Shown here: positions 46,901-58,900 of the stretch, one piece after another | How the letters are laid out: every line of letters starts with the position of its first letter | How positions within the stretch are numbered: position 1 is the first letter of the stretch | Assembly (NCBI GenBank): GCA_900491605.1 | Contig: UESW01004765.1 | Span: 186,001-250,000 of the forward strand | DNA length: 64,000 nucleotides | Reading direction: 5' to 3' | Origin: Calamus simplicifolius | Taxonomy: Eukaryota > Streptophyta > Magnoliopsida > Arecales > Arecaceae | Position numbers and translations under genes: made by a program | The notes under the pieces: generated by a model | Database searches by the model: none | What the model was told of the DNA's origin: nothing | The model's input: only the letters and a program-made list of their open reading frames with translations

Positions 46901-49900
46901 GGCTTGGTCATATTAATATAGACAGAATAGAAAAACTAGTGAAGGATGGTCCTTTAAGAGAGCTAAGGGTTGGCACTCTACCAGTCTGTGAATCCTATCT
47001 AGAAGGAAAATGACCAAAAGACCTTTTTCAGCAAAAGGTGAAAGAGCAAAAGCACCTTTAGAGATCATACATACTGATGTATGTGGGCCTTTGAATGTCA
47101 AAGCTAGAAGGGGCTATGAATATTTCATCACATTCATTGGTGATTATTCTAGATATGGATATGCATATCTGATGCAAAGAAAATCTGAGGCCTTTGAAAA
47201 GTTCAAAGAATTCCATGCTGAAGTAGAAAAACAACTTAGTAAATCAATCAAAACTCTTCGATCTGATCGAGGAGGAGAGTACTTGGATTATGAATTGCAG
47301 GACCACTTGATTGAGAATGGAATATTATCACAGCTCACGGCACCTGCGACACCACAACAAAATGGTGTAGCTGAAAGAAGGAATCGTACTTTGCTTGATA
47401 TGATAAGATCAATGTTAAGCTATTCTTCTTTGCCTAACTCATTTTGGGGATATGCATTACAAACAGCTGTATACATTCTAAACTTAGTTCCATCTAAGTC
47501 AATCCCTAAGACTCCCTTAGAGTTATGGAATGGTCGCAAGCCTAGTTTGAGACACATCCGCATATGGGGATGTCCAGCCCATGTGCTGAAGGGAAAGACT
47601 GAAAAGATGGAACCTCGTTCAGAAGTATGCATGTTTATTGGGTACCCTAATGGAACGAGAGAGGACTGTTTTATAATGCTCAAGATAACAAGGTTTTTGT
47701 GTCAACAAATGCAACGTTTCTTGAGTACAATTATATGACAGAATTCAAACCTAGAAGTAAAGTAGTTCTGGAAGAGTTGCTATCTGATGAGATCAGCCCC
47801 ACACCAACAAAAGTTGTTGAACGACAAAAGGTTGAACCACTACTCAAGATCAAATACCACCGTCACCACGATGTAGTGGGAGGGAAATAAGATTACCCAT
47901 CCGCTATGGTCAGGATGGAGAAGCACAAGTTGCAGTCACCGATGGCAGTGATGATGATCCATTGACATACAAGATGGCAATGGAGGATGTTGATCAAGAG
48001 AAATAGCAGGAAGCCATGAAACTCGAAATGAAATCAATGTATTCTAATTCGGTCTGGAAGCTTGTAGATCTACCAGAAGGCGTAAAGCCTATTGGATGCA
48101 AATGGATCTATAAGAGAAAAAGAGGAGCCGATGGAGGTTAGTGGCAAAGGGTTTTACCCAAAAGGAAGGAGTAGACTATGAGGATACTTTTTCGTCAGTA
48201 GCCATGCTAAAATCCATTTGGATTCTCTTGTCCATTGCTGCTCATTATGATTATGAGATATGACAAATGGATGTCAAGACGACGTTTTTGAACGGCCATC
48301 TTGAAGAGACTATTCATATGGTCCAACCAGAGGGTTTTGTGGTTAAAGGCCAAGAGCAGAAAGTCTGTAAATTGCAAAGGTCTATTTATGGGCTTAAGCA
48401 AGCTTCTAGATCTTGGAACATCAGATTTAATGAAGCCATAAAATGTTATGGTTTTGAACAAAATTTAGGTGAACCTTGTGTCTATAAACAAAAGGAAGGA
48501 AATAAAGTGGTATTCTTAGTTCTTTATATGGATGACATTTTACTCATTGGGAATGATGTAGGATCTCTGTCCAAAATAAAGAACTGGCTAGCCAGCCAAT
48601 TCCAAATGAAGGATTTGGGAGAAGCAAGCTACATTCTTGGCATCCAAATTATACGGGATCGCAAGAATAAGCTTTTGGCGTTGTCTTAGGCCTCGTATAT
48701 TGACAAGGTGCTTGTCAGATTTGCGATGCAAAACTCTAAGAAAGGTAATTTACCTACTCGACATGGAGTTATCTTTCTAAAGAGTAGCGTCCTAAAACAC
48801 CGCAAGAGGAGGAAGATATGAGACAGATTCCCTATGCTTCGGCAGTTGGTAGTTTGATGTATGCAATGTTGTGTACAAGATCCGACATCTGCTTTGCAGT
48901 GGGAGTGGTTAGCCGATACCAGTCAAACCTAGGATTGGATCACTGGGTTGCAGTCAAGCATATTCTAAAATATCTGAGGTGTACGAGAAACTATATGCTG
49001 GTATATTCCAGTAGGGATTTGATTCCTTTGGATATACAGATTCTGATTTTCAATCAGATAGAGACTCTAGGAAGTCTACTTCTGGAGCGGTGTTCACTTT
49101 GGGAGGAGCCATTATATGGAGAAGCGTCAAACAAACCTGCATTGCTGACTCAACCATGGAGGCTGAATATGTAGTGGCTTATGAAGCAGCTAAGGAGGCA
49201 GTCTGGCTTCGGGAATTTTTGAAAGATCTAGAAGTTGTTTCAGATATGCATGAACCAGTTAGACTCTACTGTGATAACAGTGGCGCAGTAGCCAATGCCA
49301 AGGAACCCAGAAACCACCGTAGAGGAAAGCATATAGAGAGAAAATTTCACCTTGTGAGAGAGATTATCAGTAGAGGAGACGTTTCAGTTGAGAAGATCGC
49401 ATCTGCGATCAATATAGCTGATCCGTTTACTAAGACATTATCGGCTCGAGGTTTTGAGTTACATCTTGATGGGATGGGACTTAGAGATATGTCGCATTTG
49501 CTTTAGGGCAAGTGGGAGATTGTTGGGATATATGCCCATAAACAAATGATATTTATTATTTTGCTGAATATTTAAGAAAATTTTTAATATTATACTTGCA
49601 TGCATGTTATGATGCTTTATAAATATAAAAAATCCCTGGATTATTTAAATGTGACTTTAAATATTGTATATAAGTGTTATATACAGAGGATAATATTTAA
49701 AGTAAAATAATCTAAAATTATCCATAATTATAAATTAAAGTTGCAATCAGGATCTTTAATTTAAAATTATTAGTGCGGTTCATTACATTCTGAATGGAAC
49801 AATCTTATCCGGATTGTTGATAATGAGATTATCGGAATGAAAGCACTTTATATAATATGATTATATAGGACTGGAACACGATTAATTATGAATCTCTAAT

Positions 49901-52900
49901 AAATTCCGTTGTTAAAATAGAGAATTCAAAATTAATCAATGATGGTCATATGTGAATCGATCTTAATTTTGAGTAATTAATAGACTTCTATTTATTGTAT
50001 TATATTTTTTGACTTACCAGGTAATGACACAGAAACATAGTGTCAAATTCTTGGTATATTGGAAAAATAATAACATAAGTAGCTGGGAATATTAATATAC
50101 AAGATGAAATCCATTCCTTCATAAAGAAGTCAGATGGACGGTTCCGATAAGTGTTGATTCAGGACTTGAATAATAAGAGCGCTCAATTTATGATTGGATC
50201 ATAAATATATTATTCATTATAAAATCAATGGTACTTATGGATAAAGATGTGATTAAAGAGGTTAACGGAAAATGCCTAGCTTTAATCATGAACCGTTTAT
50301 GGAGGATTGATTTATATGCAGTGACTATATCAATGGACGATTCAAATCCTTATGAATATAATTAATTTTATAATTTTAAGAGTGCAGTTCCAAATTTTTA
50401 GTGAAGTAATTTGGAATTAATAATTTTGATATTTTAAGTAAGGTGTTAATTAAATGTCAAAATTATTGGAGCTTAGAATTATATTGTTCATAGTTTTTCT
50501 GGACGGCTCCATTAAATTATGTGAACTTTATGATATGTTGGGTTGAGTTATAAATTTAGAATTAAGAATTCTAAATTATTTTTATATAGAAATTAATTGG
50601 ATTAATTTTTATTATACGGTGTGCTAGGGAACACATCGTAGGCATATTCCACGAGAAAAGTCTATGTGAAATTATTTAGTTGTTGGAGAAATAAATATGG
50701 GATCGTGAGAGAGCCTTTCTCTCCTCCGTAACGTTCCATGATAATATATCTAACCAACAATTAGTTGTTGGATTGATATACGTTAAAGTAATTCCAAGAG
50801 TTGGAAGTGATCTTTAAATATTAATTAATTGATTAATTAATAAAGAGGTTGATAGTTGTTATTCTCTGTGAATATAAGATTCACGAGAGACAGAGAAGAA
50901 TATTGGACAACAATGATCAACCACAGAGAGTTCCTCCTTCAACTTCACTTTATCTCATGAGTTGAGAATAAAGAGTGAATTAAACTCAGTTGTGTAATCT
51001 TAACCCAAATCAAAAGGAACGCCCACTCGTTCGTGTTCATCATAATCTGGAAAACGTTTGGAAAGATCCATGGTGATCAAAGGATTTGGTGATTCCAAGG
51101 TAGTGGTGGTGAAGAACGAAAGGTAAATTCTTAATCTCCTTATTGTTCTTGTTATTAAATTAATACGGGTATAGATCGCGCTAACTCAATTTTTAAGATA
51201 TGTGATTTGATCATTATCTTGTTTCCGCTAAGATATGTGATTTGATCCTTATCTCGCTTCCTCAAACATCTCAAAGTCGTATTGAGATAACCATCACATT
51301 GCTTATGTCTAAACCATTCAAGTTATTCTTTCCTTAATTTGTCCTTAGTTGGTGCTACCTTCATCTTTTTATGAATGATTTTATTTTTTATTCTATATTT
51401 TCTTGTATTACTACACATCTATTTCAACTACATTCATCCAATGTATATATATCCAGATAACCAAATGTGTTTTATTAAAACAACACTTTTAAATATAAAT
51501 TTCATAATATGAATACAATACTCAATATTGGGTCACTATGATCAAAATTTAAATTTATTTTAACTCTGCAGCCTTTAAGACTGTAGCTAAATTTATATCT
51601 TTGTGGCAAGGCTGGAATATTGCGTCTATAACTTGCAGAGAGTCAGAATACTGCATTTATACCTTGTGACAGGGCCGAAATATCACATTTATATCTTGTG
51701 AAGTAGGCTAGAATACAACGGTGCTTCATTTATACCTTGTGACAGGACTAGGATACTGCATTTATACCTTGTGGTGTAGGCCACAATAATCACAATACTT
51801 CTATACACTTTCCAAAAGTGGGGTCCAGAACATAGTAAGACTGAGAGCCCATAATACATGAATATATATGTATGTATGCATGTATGTATGGAGTTTAAAA
51901 TAATACTTCAAATATCTGGCATTTTTAGAATAATCCAAACGTTTTTAAACAATACCTTTCTCAAAATTTTGATAATTCAATATATATAAATAAATTCAGA
52001 ATAACATTCCGAATATATCATTTGATTTACAGAAATAGGTTGAACAATAAAACTTTAATTGCTTGATCCAATTTGTATAATTAGAACATGAATTTGTCCA
52101 ATAATTTACAAAAGAAATGCTGTTAATCACAAGAAATATGGTGTAATAGATGTTATTTGTATATTTCAATCATTTGCAAAATAAATTTAATGGTGATACA
52201 GTAAAAAATTTGGATTTACCTAACTGATAAAATACTTTGATACCATGCAATTAAATTACGGAAATTTACATATTATTTGATGTAAGAAAACTTTCATTTA
52301 ATTTTTATAAGACCCTTTTAACATGTAGAAAGTTATTTCCCTTGCAACACTGATAATCAAACATATCAACTATGTCATAGAGATCATCTAGAAGTATTCT
52401 ATTTCTTTTTTCTTTCGCGAGGAGTGTGGAACAATTTAAAGAAAAAAAAAACATGTGAGAGGGGCAAGAAGCATGCAATATCATGTAACAGAGACAATGC
52501 ATTTTTGTTCTGAAATAAAAGGAAAAATATTGCCTCTGTTGAGGCGGTTCCTTGTTGATAAGGATAGGGGTTACTGCCTCAGCTGAGGGGGTTTGCCCTT
52601 CCCTTAATGGGATGTTATGTGTCAGTCCATTACCTTGTGAATTGTCTTAATATGTAAGTTGTCACTCATCCACTTTTTCTTATTCCTTTTTTTCCACCCC
52701 TTTAACCTTCCCATGTCTTTCTTTTCTATTGTTGGTCTTGTAACAATACTATTAGTTTTTTTCTTTTTCTTTTTTTAACAATTCAATACTAAGTTCATAG
52801 TCTTGGTTAGTTTGACAAATCACAGTTCCATACATAATATTTGCTTTGAAGGAAGTAGTTAGAGGTGATTGGTAGAATTAGCAACTTGCAGGTTGTTTCA

Positions 52901-55900
52901 AAGTTAGAAGGTTGATTTAGATCTATTCTAATTGACTTGGGCACAATATTGTTATATGGACATATGACAATATTGTTATTATTATTATTATTTTGATAAT
53001 TCATATTCTTGGATAGTTTCATAAATCACAGTTTGGTTTGAAGGAAGTAGTTAGAGTTGATCGTTAGAACTAGCACGTTGGAGGTTGTTTCAAAGTTATG
53101 AGGTTGATTTAGATCTACTCTAATTAAATTGGTTGGCTTCGCTTGAGTCTAGATTGGCAGGCATGGTATGCTGTTCTGCTCCACAATTATGTTTTTTGGG
53201 CATACTGTACTGATACCAAACCAATACATGTTGCAGAGGGTATATTGAGCTGAGGATGCCGAACTAACACATGTATTGTGTGTACCAACATTGTATGAAG
53301 ATGATACCGGCACAGGATTTGGTATCGAGATTATAAATCTTGTTGGTAGGGTTAAGTCAAATTTATTTTAATTAAGTTGTGTTGTCTTAGTTTAAGTCCA
53401 GATTGCAACAGTTGGATCATTTTGATTGGGTTTAATGAGGTTGGATTCAATGTAGTTAGATCAGATTTGGATCGATAGGCCTGGCTCCAATGCCCACACT
53501 GAGTTTGTGGAACTTGATTATTACTTCGTTTGCCTCTTTCAAAGTTCAGGTTATACATTAGTCTGTGTTGGTGCTCACATTTTCTATTTTCTTAACCATG
53601 TCTATTCTATTGCTTACTAAAGGACATGCTTACCTGAGTTTAGTTTTTTATTCATCTAAAATGGATTCTTTTCATGTGTTTCTCAAGATCTTGGTTGCAA
53701 TTGCAAATTTGATACTGCAGAGTTATTTGTGGCTCTTCCCACTTAAAATGAGTTTCATAAAGTCAGAAATTTCAAGTTTTTACCTTTTCAAACATCAACT
53801 TATGCTCTCCAATGTAGGTCCCAAAATATTACCATACCTAATTGGTAAAATCAGCAGTCTACAACTTGAATGGCCCTTCAAGGCTTTCTTTTGCATTAAT
53901 CACTCAGAACCTCAGTAATCAGATTCAGGTCTGAGTCTAATATCAGAAAAAATATTATATTTCTTCAATTACTACATTATATATATGAACTGTTAGCAAT
54001 ATCATTTTTGCACTCTTCTCATTCCAATTTAAAGGTTTTTTTTTAATTGACTTCTATGATGGAACATTAGCTATCAGTATCAGTTGAGTCATGATCAACT
54101 TCATCTCAACAACTTAGACTTGACAGGATTTAAGCTAGTTCTGAGTCTAAACCATAGCTACTATTACGAAAGCCTAGCTGGGGACATCATGAGAGGAGTG
54201 GAAGTAGGTGGCACTTCATTTGATAAAATATTTGAATTGGAGTTTATTCAAAATGGATATGTGGAATGGTAATCATGAATATAATTTTGGTGGATTAAAG
54301 ATCTTTATTATTGTGATCGAAACAAAGTTACTGGAATATAAAGTTGGAGAACTTACCGATACATGCTTACAGATTTGTCACCACAAAATTCCACATAAAA
54401 GCCAGACTTGTTATTAAGCAATTCTGAGCTCGCCAAATAAGTTTTTAATGATATGTCAAATCTATTAAAATTTTGGTTGGTGGGGAGTGATAATTTTCAG
54501 CAAGCAACTTTTCAATAAACTTTTTTACAATTGACTTTGCGGTAAAACAAAATTCTGTATTAACTAAATTGCCATTAAAATTTAGAAGTGCTTTCTTTTG
54601 TTTAAATGTTGATCTTTCCTGTTCTGGAAGTGTGTTGCTTATAAAAGGAAAAAATAAATATCAAATAGCTGATAAGTTGACATGAAAATAATCTATAATT
54701 TCTTTATAATAATTTGCATGGTGATTGACGAATGTGCTGCATGGATATTGAGTCATGGCTTGTCTACTAGACACTTATTGGGAAAACTTTTTTTGATCCC
54801 TTGTATCAATGTTTTAGACTGCACATAATTGGGCATAATCATTAATAAGTAATGATATCACTGTTCTTTCAGCCTGTTGTATCAACATCTGGTGCAATTA
54901 AATTGCAAAAACGCAAGCAGATCTCTCCAATTGTCTTTTATGGCTCCCCATATGGTGCTCCAGTGAAAAAGCCATCCCAATTGTTCCGATTATTATGTGA
55001 AATTCATGTTGATCTGAGAGAGCAGAATGATCTGATTCCCAGGTATGTATCTACAATATTGTATGTTGCTTCAGAACCCCTGGTTTGCAGAAAATGTCCC
55101 TTTGTCACTTATGTGAACTTGGTTCTGTATTTATCAGGAAAGAAGTCTGGGCTACTTTTCCTAGACAAGATGAGGCAATGAGATTCTGTAAAACACATGC
55201 TCATGCTAATGTGTTTAGTTATCAAGATCACTTAAGTGGGCAAAGACGGTTCCTTGTGGCTACATATGATGAGTTTTGGAGAAGGTTAAATTTTGATTCT
55301 GATTGCTCAACATTGTTTGTTCTTTTTTTTTTTTCCCTTTAATTGCAGGGTTTTTTTTTGAGTTTGCATTAGTTGTTGTTTCTTTCATGGTCTTTTAGAA
55401 ACTTGTCGAAGAAAATAAAAGGAAAATAACACAAAAATAGCTCCATCATTTAAAAGCTAAATACATAATATCAGAAGCGCAGAAAAATAGCGCATCTAAA
55501 TGTTGGGATGCAGTAGTAGTTTTTAACATTGTGACATTTCTCTTGATTTCCTCAGTTCTGTGCTGACAGTTCATTCTTTCAGGTACAAAATTATGGATTC
55601 CAAATTACGGCATCATTATGAAGTTATTCAAGAGGTATATACTTTCTTCTAATTTTTCTTCTAAGGCAACAACAAAATATGAGGACCTATTCCTGATTTA
55701 TCTGAACTGGAATGGGCTTCAATTATGTAATGTACATTCAAGGATGTGGTCCTAGGTGGGTAACAGTGAGAATACAATCATATTTCATGATGATTGCTCA
55801 TAATAAGTGGGGACTTGCGATCTTCTAAATATATTGTGTGCTCGACATGTTAAATGCAAAGGGTGTTCCATCTCAGGCAAGCTTAACAATAAATATTCGG

Positions 55901-58900
55901 AGCTTAATTTTTATTTATTGTTAACTGACTTTTATGATAAAATTTTCATTTGGTTGCTTATAATTTCTTTCTCATAAAATAGTTGATATTTATTGTTAGA
56001 GCCTAGGGAACTCTTGTCAGAATTTACTCACGCTCATTAATATGTAGTTCCATCTATGTCATAACATTTTTATTGAATTTCTTCTGTTGTGGGCCAATCT
56101 ATAGTTTGAAGTTAATAGTACTTTACAGTTGCAAATTTTGACTAGTAACTTCTACAGGGTGTTCCTTGTCACTTGTATTTTGATCTGGAATTTGACAAGA
56201 AAATCAACAATGATAGAAATGTAGATGAAATGGTAGACACCTTGATATTTGTCACTTATAAAGTCTTATTCGAGAAATACTCTATACAAGGAAATCAAGA
56301 ATGGGTGATAGAACTTGATTCATCTACCAAAGGTAAGTTTTTTCAAATAGCTTTTTTATTTAATTGTAATTTATTCAACTTAGTTTACTTTATTTTGTCA
56401 TTTTCTTGATCAAGTTTTATAGTTTAAGCATCTTGCTTTGCCCACTATTAATCAAGTGATAATATTTGAATGATGTGAAATTTAATGCCAGCAACTTCTT
56501 TTGTATGAGTTGAACTTCGATTATTATTTTGTATATTGTTGTTGATGCATTATGTTCCAATGGACTGTTATATGATGATGTTGAAGCTCAGTATATGTTC
56601 GGCCTCCATATTTATTTTATGTTTGGAATATTTTTTAGATACAACCTGTTTTTGACTTAATGGAAGTTTACATTATTTAAAAGCTCCTCTTAATTTTTGC
56701 CCAGTTCTTCCTATTCTCCAGATATAATTCAAAACACTTCTTTTGCCTACTTCATTAATATTTTGGTGTCTGATCTCTTAGAATTTTTGTTATCAGTTCT
56801 GCCATTACTAATTCTTCTATTATTTTGACTGATTATGGTAATACTGTTACATTATAAAATATAATGAATTAACTCTTAATCAGACTAAAACACTGGTTCC
56901 ATCATTTTGCTAATCTGCTTCTCAACTCAACTCAACTCATCTATACCTTTTCCCAACTACATGGGTTCAGCTACATGAATCTACTTCCTCCACTTCACTC
57001 TATTCAGGGCTAAGTCGACATTCAAATTACAAATAGTTATATCATATCAGTAATTCATTATGGCCTTTAATCAAACTTGATAAAACTTATGAGAGAATCT
57101 TTGTTGTGGTTTCTTATTGTGGTTCTTATTTCTGTAAATGTTCAGATCGTCAACTATATATGGGCTATTATTTGAGATTGACTTGGAATATCTTGATCCA
57201 CAATCCATTCTGCCCTAGTCTTTACAATTTGGAGATCCTTCAGATTTTTTCCTCATTACTTCAACTGTATTTATATTGGTTTTCCTTTTACTAACTTTTC
57301 TCAGTCCGTCTGATGGTTGCTTTCTCCTTCTTCTTACTATAAAAAGTTAATTATATTGCCAAGGGAAAAAAAGATGTGCAATCATACATATATGTTATTT
57401 TCATTTTTATTTTTCATGCAATTGCTGCCTTTTGTGAGATTTTATTTTATTATAGAACCCTCTATTTTATACTTTATTATCTTCTTAGTCTCTGAAATTT
57501 TTGTCTATTCTCTTCTTTTATGTTGTACCACATTTTACATATTATCATGCACACATAAAGTGAGTTTTAGTTCATCCAGAAATTTTTAATGCTTTTATTA
57601 TCTTCAAAAGACTTGCTTCATGCTGCTTATGACAACTCAAGTGTAAGATTGCTGCAGTTACTAATTCTTGTATGGGTATTATGGAAAGAACTGTGGGAAA
57701 TTGTATGTGAAACAACATAATAGCAAATATACATGTCCGATGTGGAGCTACTGTGGTTCAAGCAGATGTGAATTAGCTTGGAATCATGCTCTTCACTACA
57801 TGGCACCTAGGCTTGGGCAATTTCTTAGCTCTGTCTTAGTGCCCTTTTGCTTAGGTGGCCTTATGAAAGGCTTGGCTGCTCTTAAGTGGCCCAGCTAGAC
57901 CTAGGTTACCCTTATACATGACCTAGATATCTACTGGTCTCTTTGGCGGCGTGTCTAGGCCTATGTGGCCCAGGTGAGTCAGGTTTAGACTGTCTTTTGG
58001 GGTGGTTTGAATTAGGAGAGGTAGTTAGAGGTACTCGACTGTGTCAGATGCAAAGGTTATGGATCCCACCTCCTATATGCACCTTTGTAGGAGGGGTAGT
58101 TAGAGGCACTAGACTGTGTCAGATGCATAGGTTATGACACCCATCTCCTATATGCACCACCCTTTGTCTTTTCCATTTGCCCCCAACACCTTGCCTCAGT
58201 CAGGTATTTTGTTATCACCTGCATTAATTTTTGACTTGTTTGTTCCTACTTTGCTTTGATTGTTCAGTATTATATAAATATGCTTGTTGCATTGATGATA
58301 ATCATTGAGCATATATTTTGGACAATCAACTAATAAAAATGTATAGGGAAAATAGATATTTTACTTATTAACATATCATTTACCATATAATAGGTTTTCA
58401 AATAAATGCGATCGCATATTTTTCTTATTATTCTTTTATCCTTTAATTACTTGTGATTTTTTTCTTATTTCTAGTTCATCTATGTAAAATTCTCCTTCAT
58501 TTTCTTCTTCTTTTTCTTCTTCTGTTTAACATAATCTGTCTTTGTACCTGATTCAGTGCTATACTGTCTTCATATCATGGCTGCCCTTAGAACATCTAAT
58601 AATAGAGGTCAATCTTTGTACACATATCAGACCTCAAGTTAATCAGTGCATTGTAAAGAACAAACAATGGCAGTACATTGCATGTATTATGTGGGCATGT
58701 TGGACTTTTCATATATTATTGAATTCTTAGATGTTTTATATGGAGCATTATGTCAATACAAACACTTGCATCTATATGTATATATGTATGTGAGTATATT
58801 TATATGTATATATGTGTGTGTGTGTGTGTATGCATGCATGCATGTGTGTGATTCTTAGATTAGAATTTCTAAGAAATTGCTCCCACTGAAAACCTCAATT

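Larger units (their letters stand above)
42245..51296 (+). mobile_element. Complete Ty1/copia retrotransposon copia-3 in PrimPol intron 2
   Basis: Two LTRs (42245-44016 and 49521-51296), a 5-bp target duplication, a primer-binding site, gag, protease, integrase, RT and RNase H, and a polypurine tract. It has the same orientation as PrimPol. Stops and frameshifts are present in pol, so it is probably not autonomous. It accounts for 9 kb of the 13.5-kb intron. Confidence 0.95.
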
